This document shows, one piece after another, positions 1 to 8,055 of a stretch of 64,000 nt of DNA (positions are counted from its first letter, which is position 1; every line of letters begins with the position of its first letter). The notes beneath the pieces are model-generated. The model saw nothing but the letters and a program-made list of their open reading frames with translations, was not told the DNA's origin and searched no databases. Source of the DNA: Flavobacterium cauense R2A-7. GTDB taxonomy: Bacteria; Bacteroidota; Bacteroidia; Flavobacteriales; Flavobacteriaceae. The stretch spans positions 1 to 64,000 of the forward strand of contig NZ_AVBI01000016.1 of assembly GCF_000498475.1 (NCBI RefSeq), read 5' to 3'. The translations under genes were made by a program, and so were the position numbers.

Positions 1-243
1 ATTTGGGTTTTTTATTTGGCTGTATATCATTAATTTATAAAATAATTATGATTTTTAGGCTTCACAGAAGATACCTTTGGAATATTTTTACAGGAACTCT
101 CTGAAACATCGAGATGGTTTTCGGTAAGATTTTTACATAACTACTTGATAAATAATCGATTAAAGTCAAAAAAATACGTTAAAATACATTTTTGAATACC
201 TTTTTTTGCTTCCTTTGCTCAAGTTTAATATAAAACTCAAATT
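1..243. other. Left-edge intergenic region upstream of the first lipoprotein
   Basis: No gene is supported here. A promoter-like TTCCTTTG at 210-217 resembles the Bacteroidetes -7 box and is the best candidate promoter for the gene at 244. A degenerate half palindrome (AATACG at 173-178, then CATTTT at 187-192) recalls the regulator sites further right, but its second arm is weak and its distance to the -7 box is different. Confidence 0.4.
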
Positions 244-1032
244 ATGAAAAGACTAAGCTTGATTTTAGGAATAATGACGATGGGTATCTTAGCTTCGTGT
301 TCTACAGACGAATTTGATACAAACACAACCGACACGATGGATGACGCCAAACTGAATGTTAAAGGGGTTTTATTAAAGCGTATCGTTGTCACTGTTAACG
401 GAGGAACCACAGTAACCACGAGTGATTACCTTTACAACGGCAGTAAGCTCTCGCGAATCAATTCCTCCGACGGAACGTATGTTACGTATACTTACACCGG
501 GAATCTGATTTCTGAGCGAACTTTTTATTACAATGGAACGTTAAACACCCGAGAAATTTTCGAATACAATGCTAACGAACAACTTATAAATTACAAAAGA
601 TTAAACGCTTCCAATGCAATATTGTTTAGCACGGTTTATCAGTATAACAGTGACGGAACGATTTCTGTTGCCGGATACAAAGGCAGTACACAAACGGCCA
701 GTACGCAAACCGTTAACCGAAAAGTATTCCTGTTAAACGGCCAGGTCAGTAAAATAGAAAACTATACGATTTCAAATGGTACTGCCGTTACCGAAACACT
801 TAATTATGCGTTCGATACCAAAAATTCTCCTTTTAAAGACATTCTTGGCTTTGATAAATTAACGTATTATGATATGGCGTTAAACGGAAATGCACGAAAT
901 GTTACCGGAATAACAACGGTTGGTGCTACTCTGGCAAATTCCGGAAACGATGTGGTGCAATACACTTATAATGCACAGAATTATCCGGTTACTGCCAACA
1001 AAGGCTCTATCGTTTTTCAGTATTTTTATTAA
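244..1032 (+). CDS. YD-like repeat lipoprotein, unknown function
   Basis: This 262-residue protein starts with a lipoprotein signal peptide whose lipobox ends at Cys19 (ILASC), so it is probably membrane-anchored outside the cytoplasm. The mature part is a run of short Tyr/Asn/Gly-rich beta repeats of the kind YxYxGNLIxxxxxY and YNxNxxL, resembling the YD/Rhs style of antiparallel strands and the tandem proteins at 12.7-17.6 kb. It ends in aromatic residues (FQYFY). I do not recognise a specific family. A TTCCTTTG -7-like box lies 27 nt upstream of the start. The next gene starts 33 bp downstream and may be cotranscribed. Confidence 0.75.
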   Translation: MKRLSLILGIMTMGILASCSTDEFDTNTTDTMDDAKLNVKGVLLKRIVVTVNGGTTVTTSDYLYNGSKLSRINSSDGTYVTYTYTGNLISERTFYYNGTLNTREIFEYNANEQLINYKRLNASNAILFSTVYQYNSDGTISVAGYKGSTQTASTQTVNRKVFLLNGQVSKIENYTISNGTAVTETLNYAFDTKNSPFKDILGFDKLTYYDMALNGNARNVTGITTVGATLANSGNDVVQYTYNAQNYPVTANKGSIVFQYFY

Positions 1033-1064
1033 AAATCAGTAAGTTTGTAAAAAGCAAACTTACC

Positions 1065-2009
1065 ATGCAGTTCAGAACCCAAATACCTGTTTCCAAAAGT
1101 GATTTTCCAATAGATTACCATTCCGGAATAGTGTCTTTGGGTTCTTGTTTTGCAGAAAATATCGGAGAAAAATTCGATTATTTTAAATTCCGGAATTCGG
1201 TGAATCCCTTCGGAATCATTTTCAATCCGGTATCGCTCGAGACAATTATCCGACGCAGTCTTCAAAAAAAGTATTTTACCGAAGACGATATTTTCTACCA
1301 TAACGATTTATGGCATTGTTTTGAAGTGCATTCCGAATTGAGCACTGCCGACAAAGAGTTGTTTCTGAAAAAACTCAACCAAACCTTGGACGAATTTCAT
1401 AAGTTGCTGATCGAATCGTCACACATCATATTTACCTTAGGAACTGCCTGGGTGTACCGAAATGTTGAAAACGGACAAATTGTAGCCAATTGTCATAAAG
1501 TGCCGCAAAAGCAGTTTACGAAAGAATTGTTGTCGGTTGCCCAAATTGAAGAAAGCATTCAAAACATCATTTTATTAATTACTTCTGCAAACAAAGAAGC
1601 GAAATTTATTTTCACCGTTTCACCGGTTCGCCACATCAAAGATGGTTTTGTCGAAAATCAACAAAGCAAATCACATTTGATAACAGCACTACATCAAACG
1701 CTCAGCACTAATTTCTCGGCTTATTTTCCTTCCTACGAAATCATGATGGACGAATTACGCGATTATCGTTTTTATGCTGAAGACATGTTGCATCCGAATC
1801 AAACGGCTATCGATTATATCTGGGTGCGGTTTTTTGAAAACTTTGTAGCCGAAAAAGAATTTCAGTTGATGCAACAGGTGTGCGATATCCAAAAAGCGCT
1901 GCACCACAGACCTTTCAATCCCGAATCAGAATCCCATCAGAAGTTTTTAGATAACCTCCAAAAGAAAATAACCGTACTACAAAAACAACTTCCGCACATC
2001 CGGTTTTAA
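1065..2009 (+). CDS. GSCFA domain protein (SGNH-hydrolase-like)
   Basis: The 314-residue protein carries the family-defining GSCFAENIG motif at about residues 28-36, and near residue 240 the DMLHPNQTA segment, which fits the Asp-x-x-His end of an SGNH/GDSL esterase-like triad. The GSCFA family is common in Bacteroidetes; its substrate is not established. No signal peptide is visible, so it is probably cytoplasmic. Its stop codon (2007-2009) abuts a palindromic promoter element that begins at 2010, so the next transcript starts directly after it. Family assignment is confident; the reaction is not known. Confidence 0.88.
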   Translation: MQFRTQIPVSKSDFPIDYHSGIVSLGSCFAENIGEKFDYFKFRNSVNPFGIIFNPVSLETIIRRSLQKKYFTEDDIFYHNDLWHCFEVHSELSTADKELFLKKLNQTLDEFHKLLIESSHIIFTLGTAWVYRNVENGQIVANCHKVPQKQFTKELLSVAQIEESIQNIILLITSANKEAKFIFTVSPVRHIKDGFVENQQSKSHLITALHQTLSTNFSAYFPSYEIMMDELRDYRFYAEDMLHPNQTAIDYIWVRFFENFVAEKEFQLMQQVCDIQKALHHRPFNPESESHQKFLDNLQKKITVLQKQLPHIRF

Positions 2010-2058
2010 AATACGACAATTGCCGTATTGCTATCGTAGTAAGAAATCATCAATTTTA
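2010..2058 (+). promoter_or_regulatory. Palindromic operator plus -7 box, site A
   Basis: AATACG (2010-2015), 8 nt, CGTATT (2024-2029) form an inverted repeat. The -7-like box CAATTTTA starts at 2051, 22 nt after the palindrome ends. Three other promoters in this window have the same arrangement, each next to a two-component gene set. The palindrome occupies the place of a -33 box, as expected for a class II activator. The inferred transcript begins near 2062 and covers the small membrane ORF and probably the kinase/regulator pair. Confidence 0.75.
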
Positions 2059-2078
2059 CCTTACTTAATCTAAAGAGG

Positions 2079-2210
2079 ATGCTGCTGATTTTGAACAAAA
2101 TGAAAAGCAAGTTTTTTAAAAACAAAAAACTGACAATCAGAATTTTACTGATTGCGCTTTTGGTATTGCTTTGCCTGATACTGAATATCTATTGTATTTT
2201 CATGCATTAA
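2079..2210 (+). CDS. Small single-pass membrane protein, unannotated-size ORF
   Basis: This 43-codon ORF (alternative start ATG 2100, giving 36 residues) has a Lys-rich N-terminus and one strongly hydrophobic segment (about residues 22-41), ending in Cys-Ile-Phe-Met-His. It lies just downstream of the inferred start of the site A promoter and about 70 bp before a sensor kinase. A second small one-pass membrane protein occupies the same place before the paralogous kinase (7748-8029). That parallel is the main support, since a gene this short could arise by chance. It may act as an accessory or sensor partner of the kinase, which is inference only. Confidence 0.5.
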   Translation: MLLILNKMKSKFFKNKKLTIRILLIALLVLLCLILNIYCIFMH

Positions 2211-2280
2211 AATCGAGTGGCTTCTGTTGCAAATCCTTAATCTGTTGTGGTTTTTTGTAACTTTAGCAAAACATGTAATT

Positions 2281-4053
2281 ATGCGGTTTCGACTTACTTT
2301 ATTTTGCTTTGTCTTTTTTTTGACGGGTTCGTTTGTTTTTGCCAATACCTTACCGGGCAAAAAAGAAATTGATTCCATCAACAATCTTCCTTTCGATTAT
2401 AAAATTGCAAATACTTCCAAAACGATTAAGCTCACATTAGAAAATGTGGAAAAAGCCCGAAAGATTAAATATCTGAAAGGAGTGGCCGATGGGTATTTCA
2501 GTCTCGGACTGATGTATTATTATCAGGGGAAATACGATAAGAATACCTTGTACATGCTCAAAGCCATCCGTATTTATGAACAACAAAATGATATTGCTTC
2601 CTTGGTAAAAGTCTATGGCGATTACGGTTATCAGTTAAAACGACGAAGCATGCCGCAAGCGGTAGCTTACATGAATAGAGCCATAAGGTTAGGGGAAGAA
2701 CAAAAAATGAAAGGAGAATTGCGGGCCGTTTATGATAATTACGGCGTGCTGAAAGAAATGCAGATGGATCTGGACAGCGCCTTGTATTTTTATGATAAAG
2801 CATTGAAATTCAAAGAAGCGGATAAGGATGAATTGGGCATTCCGTATAGTCTGAATAAAATAGCCATGGTGAAAATCATGCAGAAAAAATTTGCGGAAGC
2901 GAAACAGCTTTTCGATAGTGCGTATGCCATTCGGGTGAAAATGGATGATAAAATCGGGATGGCAGAAAATCTGAATTTCTACGGACATTACTATAAAGCC
3001 ATCGGAAACACTGTAGAAGCGATTGCAAATTTTACAAAAGCACTGGAACTAAGCAAAAAACACGATTATAAAAACCTGACCGTGGAAAACTATCAGGTAC
3101 TGTCGGAACTCTACGAAGGGAACAAAGAGTATGAGAAGGCTTTAATCCATTACAAAAATCATGTTCGTTACAAAGACAGTATTCAAAACCTGGAACTAAG
3201 AACCAAACAGGCCGAATTGGATATCGAATACGAATCTGAGAAAAAAGAAAAAAAAATCCTGTTGCAGAAAACATCATTGGCTCAAAAAAATCTTTGGTTG
3301 TTGGGTGCAGTGGCACTTTTGATTATTTCGGTTCTGATGGGATACCTCTTTTTTAACCGCCAAAAAATGAAAAACAAACAAATGTTACGGGAAAACGAAT
3401 TGAAGGAAGCCCTTCAGTTAATTGAAACCCAAAATCAATTGCAGGAACAACGATTACTAATTTCAAGGGATTTGCACGATAATATCGGAGCACAGCTTAC
3501 ATTTATTATTTCTTCCCTGGACAACCTGAAATACGGTTTCACGATTGAGGACGAAAAATTAAACAGTCGTCTTTCGGGAATCAGTACGTTTACCAGAAAT
3601 ACCATCATGGAGTTGCGCGATACGATCTGGGCGATGAACAAAGACGAAATTGCGTTTTCCGATTTAAAAACCCGAATTGCTAATTTTATTGAAAGTGCCA
3701 AAACTGCTTCACACGGCATTCAGTTTGATTTTGAAATCGATGCAGGAATTCCGGATGCGGTAACGTTTTCGTCACTCAAAGGAATTAATCTTTACAGGGT
3801 GATTCAGGAAGCGATTAATAACAGTATCAAATACGCCGAAGCAACGCATATTACCGTGAAAATCGAAAAAGAAGGTGCAGGGTTTATCATCCGAATTTCT
3901 GATAACGGCAAAGGATTCGACAGTAAAACGCCAACATTCGGCAACGGAATCAACAACATGAAAAAACGAATTACCGAAGTAGGCGGGATGCTTTCCATCC
4001 ATACCGAAATCAATAACGGAACCGAAATCAAAATACAATTTCCTGAAAAATAG
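2281..4053 (+). CDS. TPR-containing sensor histidine kinase (HisKA_3/NarX-DesK type), paralog 1
   Basis: The 590-residue kinase starts with a signal peptide (about 1-20), followed by a TPR-rich sensor (about 35-310), a charged coiled-coil segment, one membrane helix (about 338-358), a second coiled coil and a HisKA_3 dimerisation domain with RDLHDNIGAQL, His399 being the phospho-acceptor. The HATPase domain follows, with an N-box (EAINNSIKYA), G1 (DNGKGF) and G2 (GNGINNMKKR). The TPR array would face the periplasm. I chose ATG 2281 because it gives a clean signal peptide; TTG 2227 would put an odd extension before it. A TAACTTTA-like box just upstream may be an internal promoter. The regulator gene follows 6 bp later. 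Its kinase half is highly similar to the kinase at 8056. Confidence 0.93.
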   Translation: MRFRLTLFCFVFFLTGSFVFANTLPGKKEIDSINNLPFDYKIANTSKTIKLTLENVEKARKIKYLKGVADGYFSLGLMYYYQGKYDKNTLYMLKAIRIYEQQNDIASLVKVYGDYGYQLKRRSMPQAVAYMNRAIRLGEEQKMKGELRAVYDNYGVLKEMQMDLDSALYFYDKALKFKEADKDELGIPYSLNKIAMVKIMQKKFAEAKQLFDSAYAIRVKMDDKIGMAENLNFYGHYYKAIGNTVEAIANFTKALELSKKHDYKNLTVENYQVLSELYEGNKEYEKALIHYKNHVRYKDSIQNLELRTKQAELDIEYESEKKEKKILLQKTSLAQKNLWLLGAVALLIISVLMGYLFFNRQKMKNKQMLRENELKEALQLIETQNQLQEQRLLISRDLHDNIGAQLTFIISSLDNLKYGFTIEDEKLNSRLSGISTFTRNTIMELRDTIWAMNKDEIAFSDLKTRIANFIESAKTASHGIQFDFEIDAGIPDAVTFSSLKGINLYRVIQEAINNSIKYAEATHITVKIEKEGAGFIIRISDNGKGFDSKTPTFGNGINNMKKRITEVGGMLSIHTEINNGTEIKIQFPEK

Positions 4054-4059
4054 CCAATC

Positions 4060-4716
4060 ATGAGTCAGAAAATAAGAATTGCCATAGCCGACGATAATAC
4101 TTTTTTACTCAAAACCGTGTTTGAGAAACTGTCTTTTTTTGAAGATCTGGATTCCCGTTTTCATGCGCTTAACGGAAAGGAATTGCTGGAGAAATTTAAA
4201 GAGAATCAAAACATCGATGTGGTTTTGATGGACATTGAAATGCCGGTGATGAATGGTATCGAAGCGACCGAAATCCTGAAAAAAAGATACCCGCAGATTA
4301 AAGTCATCATGCTGACGGTTTTTGATAACGATGAAAATATTTTCAAAGCGATTAAAGCCGGAGCCGACGGTTATCTGTTAAAGGAAATCGATGCGAAAGA
4401 CCTGCATGATGGTATCGTGGAAACCTTAAACGGAGGTGCCGCAATGACGCCTTCCATTGCCTTAAAAACACTGCGCTTGCTTCGTAATCCAATTGAGTTT
4501 ACCAATGAGAAGGATAAAGAAGAAGTGAAATTGTCCGAAAGAGAAGTGGAAGTGCTGGAACAGTTAAGCAAAGGATTAAGTTATACCATTATTGCGGAGA
4601 ATCTGTATTTGTCACCTAGCACCGTCCGAAAGCACATCGAGAACATTTACAAAAAACTTCAGGTGCATTCCAAAATTGAAGCAGTTCAAAAAGCCAAAGA
4701 AAACAAACTGATTTAG
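4060..4716 (+). CDS. NarL/LuxR-family response regulator, paralog 1
   Basis: This 218-residue regulator has an N-terminal receiver with acidic pocket Asp11/Asp12 and phospho-acceptor Asp58 (VLMDIEMP), Thr in MLTVFD and Lys in YLLKEID. The C-terminal LuxR helix-turn-helix runs from about 150 (LSEREVEVLEQLSKGL) to the recognition helix STVRKHIENIYKKL. It lies 6 bp after its kinase, so they form one operon. Its recognition helix is almost the same as that of the second regulator (9988-10635), which suggests both bind the same DNA site. The best candidate site is the AATACG-N8-CGTATT palindrome, one copy of which begins 10 bp after this gene's stop codon. Confidence 0.95.
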   Translation: MSQKIRIAIADDNTFLLKTVFEKLSFFEDLDSRFHALNGKELLEKFKENQNIDVVLMDIEMPVMNGIEATEILKKRYPQIKVIMLTVFDNDENIFKAIKAGADGYLLKEIDAKDLHDGIVETLNGGAAMTPSIALKTLRLLRNPIEFTNEKDKEEVKLSEREVEVLEQLSKGLSYTIIAENLYLSPSTVRKHIENIYKKLQVHSKIEAVQKAKENKLI

Positions 4717-4726
4717 TAATCAGTCA

Positions 4727-4775
4727 AATACGGCAAATGGCGTATTGTGTTTTATCCGGAAATCCATCAATTTTG
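4727..4775 (+). promoter_or_regulatory. Palindromic operator plus -7 box, site B
   Basis: AATACG (4727-4732), 8 nt, CGTATT (4741-4746), with -7 box CAATTTTG at 4768-4775, again starting 22 nt after the palindrome. It sits between the first response regulator and the OmpA/PD40 gene, and it places the inferred transcript start near 4779, upstream of ATG 4827. Confidence 0.78.
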
Positions 4776-4826
4776 AAACTCAGAGCAATTAAATTTAAAA
4801 CGAATTACGATAAACCATCCGCGACA

Positions 4827-6905
4827 ATGAACAAAAACTACTTTTCACTATTACTGTGTTTGTTAACGTTTCCGCTTTTTTCCCAAAAAGTGGTCTTCCA
4901 TGATACTTTTGAAGACGACCGGAATCAATGGGCGTTAAGCAATAATAATCTGACGACTTACATTAAAAAAGGACGTCTGGTTATGGAAAACAATGATCCG
5001 CAAAATTCCAAATGGGAACTGATGAGTGTTGTCAGTGCTCCGGATGCCATCGATTTCGATGTTGAGGCGACGCTGACTTTAGAAAAAACACCTTCAGAAA
5101 CCGCAACCTACGGTTTGGTTTGGTCCTGTTACAACGATTATTCCGATTATAGGGTAGTACAGTTATCGGCCAACAAACAAGTACAATTGTACAATTATTT
5201 CAACAAGGAGTTTCACTACAATAAAAAATGGGAAACGTCCAATTATGTTTTCGGAAAAGGAAAAGATAATAAAATTAAAGTGGTAAAACGCGCCAACATT
5301 ATTAAAGTGTATGTTAACGACGGCTTGGTGTATCAGAACGGTGGCAACTCGTATTACGGTTCCAAAGTCGGATTTATTTTGGATGCAGGCGTGACTTTGG
5401 CTATCGACGAATTAAAAGTTACCGAATATCCTTTGGGCATTAAAGTAGTTCCGTCGTACAATCCGAACCTGAAAATGGATAAATTGCCGGAGACGATTTC
5501 CTCTGCAGATTACGAAGAGGTGAATCCGGTTGTTTCTGCCGATGGTAACACTCTGTATTACGACCGAAAAGACTGTCCGATGAATATCGAAGGAAATAAA
5601 GACGACATCTGGTTCAGTACAAAAGACGCTGCCGGAAACTGGACTGCTTCCAAAAATATGGGCAGACCGCTCAACAACCGTGATTATAATTTTGTGATTT
5701 CATCGTCTCCCGATAACAATACGCTGCTTTTAGGAAACAAATATGCTGCAGACGGCGTTAGTCCGAATGGTGCAGGGGTTTCCATTGCCAAACGTACGGT
5801 TAACGGCTGGGAAATTCCGAAAGATGTGGTAATTGAAGATTATATCAATACCAATGAATATGTTGGGTACTTTTTATCGGCAGACAACAAACACCTGTTA
5901 TTGTCTGTGGAACGGCCAGAAGGCTTAGGATTGAAAGATTTATATGTTAGTTTCCTGAAAGAAGATAATACCTGGTCCAAACCGAAAAGTTTGGGGAATG
6001 TGGTGAATACGTTTGAAGAAGAGATGAACCCTTTTTTAGCCTCCGATGGTAAAACATTGTATTTTTCCAGTAAAGGACATTGTGGTTATGGTGATGCGGA
6101 TTTGTTTGTTTCCAAGCGCTTAGACGATACCTGGACCAATTGGAGCGTGCCTGAAAATTTAGGAAACGTGATTAATTCCGTGGGTGCCGAATTGGGGATT
6201 TTTTTATCGGCTAAAGGCGATAAAGCCTATGTAAGCCGCACCCGCGATATTTACGAAATTATCAATACCGTAAAACAGGATCCGGTGGTTTTGGTTAAAG
6301 GAAAGGTTTTTGACAGTAAAACCAAGAAAACCATCGGGGCACAAATTGAATACAACAATTTAAAAACCAACAAGAATCTTGGAACTGCTATCTCAAATCC
6401 GGCTGACGGTAGTTATTCCATCGTATTGCCTTACGGTGAATTGTACAGTTTCATGGGTAATAAAGAAGGCTATTATGCGGTTTCCCAAAATGTGGATTTG
6501 ACCAAATTAAACGAATACAAGGAAATGGAAGTCGATTTGTATCTGACGCCGATTGAAAAAGGAGAAGTCATCCGATTGAATAATATTTTCTTTAATTCCG
6601 GAAAATACGAGTTGTTGGCGGAATCCTATGCCGAATTGAACAAGTTGCATGCGATCCTTCAGGGGAATCAGAAAATTAAAATTGAAATTGCAGGCCATAC
6701 CGATGCTGTCGGCTCAGATGTGGATAACATGACACTTTCTAAAAACAGGGCCAATTCGGTACAGCAATATTTAATCTCCAAAGGGATTAGCGCCGATCGG
6801 ATTACCTCAAAAGGATATGGCGAAACCAAGTTTATTGCCACCAACGAAACCGAGGCAGGAAAACAACAAAACCGAAGAGTGGAATTTATCGTTTTAGACT
6901 TATAA
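4827..6905 (+). CDS. OmpA-family protein with PD40 propeller, envelope-anchored
   Basis: The 692-residue protein has a signal peptide (1-19, cleavage after FPLFSQ) and a beta-sandwich segment resembling LamG/DUF1080 (about 20-185). PD40 beta-propeller repeats follow (about 205-460; motifs such as NPVVSADGNTLYY and NPFLASDGKTLYFSS), then a carboxypeptidase-regulatory-like Ig fold (about 475-560) and a C-terminal OmpA domain (about 585-692) with IAGHTDAVG and LSKNRANSVQQYL, the peptidoglycan-binding signature. I chose ATG 4827: the frame stays open from 4737, but that position lies before the inferred transcript start and 4827 gives the signal peptide. It is followed by a terminator at 6910, so it forms a single-gene transcript. 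Its site B palindrome suggests control by the neighbouring regulators. It probably links the outer membrane or a secreted complex to the cell wall. Confidence 0.9.
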   Translation: MNKNYFSLLLCLLTFPLFSQKVVFHDTFEDDRNQWALSNNNLTTYIKKGRLVMENNDPQNSKWELMSVVSAPDAIDFDVEATLTLEKTPSETATYGLVWSCYNDYSDYRVVQLSANKQVQLYNYFNKEFHYNKKWETSNYVFGKGKDNKIKVVKRANIIKVYVNDGLVYQNGGNSYYGSKVGFILDAGVTLAIDELKVTEYPLGIKVVPSYNPNLKMDKLPETISSADYEEVNPVVSADGNTLYYDRKDCPMNIEGNKDDIWFSTKDAAGNWTASKNMGRPLNNRDYNFVISSSPDNNTLLLGNKYAADGVSPNGAGVSIAKRTVNGWEIPKDVVIEDYINTNEYVGYFLSADNKHLLLSVERPEGLGLKDLYVSFLKEDNTWSKPKSLGNVVNTFEEEMNPFLASDGKTLYFSSKGHCGYGDADLFVSKRLDDTWTNWSVPENLGNVINSVGAELGIFLSAKGDKAYVSRTRDIYEIINTVKQDPVVLVKGKVFDSKTKKTIGAQIEYNNLKTNKNLGTAISNPADGSYSIVLPYGELYSFMGNKEGYYAVSQNVDLTKLNEYKEMEVDLYLTPIEKGEVIRLNNIFFNSGKYELLAESYAELNKLHAILQGNQKIKIEIAGHTDAVGSDVDNMTLSKNRANSVQQYLISKGISADRITSKGYGETKFIATNETEAGKQQNRRVEFIVLDL

Positions 6906-6909
6906 TGTA

Positions 6910-6942
6910 AAAGGGCTTTCAAATTTGAGGGCCCTTTTTTTA
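6910..6942 (+). terminator. Rho-independent terminator after the OmpA/PD40 gene
   Basis: Arms AAAGGGC (6910-6916) and GCCCTTT (6931-6937) pair around a 14-nt loop, and a T run follows. It starts 5 bp after the stop codon. Confidence 0.85.
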
Positions 6943-6984
6943 AGGAAAAGCTATTTTTAATATCTTCGTGTAAATATCGAAATT

Positions 6985-7677
6985 ATGGCAACACGCAGGA
7001 ATTCTTCTACCGAAACCGCAATCAAAAACATGTTGATTCCATTGGTACAAGCCATCGGACGTTCCGGGAAATTGCTCTATCTGATTGTTTTTGTAGTGCT
7101 CGGAGTTATTGCCTACAAGTATTTTACTTCCGAAAAAACAACTGCGACTACTGAATACAATACCGAGTTGATTCAACAGCAAATCAAGAATGTCGGGAAA
7201 CTAGTGGTTACCGAAGGCCATTTTTCACAGGTGATGACCTACAAAGACCAACAGAAGTACATGATGGATCTGATTTCCTTCGAAAAAAAAGCGTTGATTA
7301 TCATTAATGCCGATGTAACGGTAGCGTATGATTTACGTCAGATACAATACGATATCGATGAAAAAAACAAAACGATTACCATCGTCGGAATTCCGAAAGA
7401 AGAAATCAAAATCAGTCCGGACATTCAGTTTTATGATGTGGAACAAAGCACAATGAATCCTTTCACCGGAGATGATTACAATAAAATCAACAAAAAAGTG
7501 AAGGCCGATCTGGCGAAGAAAATTGAAAAATCATCTTTAAAATCTAATGCCAAAAATCGCTTGGTAAGTGAGCTGGCCAAAGTTTTAATTCTCACGAATT
7601 CAATGGGTTGGATGCTGCAATATAACGGCGTAGTAGTGAAAAGCGATAAAGAGTTAGAATTGAAAATCGTTCCTTAA
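6985..7677 (+). CDS. DUF4230 domain protein, membrane-anchored
   Basis: The 230-residue protein has an N-terminal membrane helix (about 32-50: LLYLIVFVVLGVIAYKYF) followed by a soluble DUF4230 domain (about 65-210) with the typical KLVVTEGHFSQVMTYKD start and a conserved ADVTVAYDL strand. The family is widespread in bacteria; its function is unknown. A TATCTTCG -7-like box at 6961-6968 suggests its own promoter after the upstream terminator. Its stop codon overlaps the site C palindrome, so the next transcript starts right at its end. Confidence 0.85.
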   Translation: MATRRNSSTETAIKNMLIPLVQAIGRSGKLLYLIVFVVLGVIAYKYFTSEKTTATTEYNTELIQQQIKNVGKLVVTEGHFSQVMTYKDQQKYMMDLISFEKKALIIINADVTVAYDLRQIQYDIDEKNKTITIVGIPKEEIKISPDIQFYDVEQSTMNPFTGDDYNKINKKVKADLAKKIEKSSLKSNAKNRLVSELAKVLILTNSMGWMLQYNGVVVKSDKELELKIVP

Positions 7678-7725
7678 ATACGCATTTGTTCGTATTGTGA
7701 AACGGATGGTATTGGTTCAAATTTG
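7677..7725 (+). promoter_or_regulatory. Palindromic operator plus -7 box, site C
   Basis: AATACG (7677-7682), 8 nt, CGTATT (7691-7696), with -7 box CAAATTTG at 7718-7725, starting 22 nt after the palindrome. It overlaps the last base of the DUF4230 stop codon. The inferred start near 7729 makes ATG 7748 the first usable start codon of the following small membrane protein. Confidence 0.78.
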
Positions 7726-7747
7726 TATCAGACTTAATATCTTTCGT

Positions 7748-8029
7748 ATGATTTATTTTCTTTTTTTTCTGATGCTTGTTTTGATGAGCGTTGTGGTATC
7801 CTTGTTTTTTCATTATTTAAAAATGAAACGGCAGCATTCCAATCATATCCGGAAAATGGAACTGATACAGACTTCATTACAGCAGCAACAGCTCTATCTA
7901 AAAGACAAATTGCAGTTGCTGTCTAATTATAATTCCGATTATCTGAAAAGGATAAAAGTACTTGGGAATGAAATCGTTTCGTTGCAGAAAACCACTATGG
8001 AACTGCTTTCAAAAAAAAATAAACCTTAA
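7748..8029 (+). CDS. Small membrane-anchored coiled-coil protein
   Basis: This 93-residue protein has one hydrophobic N-terminal helix (about 1-21) followed by a Lys/Gln/Leu-rich region (about 25-88) that looks like a coiled coil. I recognise no family. GTG 7697 keeps the frame open, but it lies upstream of the inferred transcript start, so ATG 7748 is preferred. It is the first gene behind the site C promoter and is 26 bp from the second sensor kinase. That is the same position the 43-codon membrane ORF has before the first kinase. A role as kinase partner is inference. Confidence 0.75.
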   Translation: MIYFLFFLMLVLMSVVVSLFFHYLKMKRQHSNHIRKMELIQTSLQQQQLYLKDKLQLLSNYNSDYLKRIKVLGNEIVSLQKTTMELLSKKNKP

Positions 8030-8055
8030 TTTTAGTTTATAAACCGTTAGACGTT

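Noticed and set aside
173..192. Possible fifth regulator palindrome before the first lipoprotein
   Set aside because: Only the left arm AATACG is good; the right arm is CATTTT and the step to the -7-like box is 18 nt instead of 22.
2227..2280. TTG-initiated longer form of the first sensor kinase
   Set aside because: The extra 18 residues would precede a complete signal peptide that starts at ATG 2281.
4737..4826. Longer form of the OmpA/PD40 protein starting at 4737
   Set aside because: That start lies inside the site B palindrome and upstream of the inferred transcript start; ATG 4827 gives a proper signal peptide.
7697..7747. GTG-initiated longer form of the small coiled-coil membrane protein
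   Set aside because: The start would precede the -7 box of site C; ATG 7748 lies downstream of the inferred transcript start.
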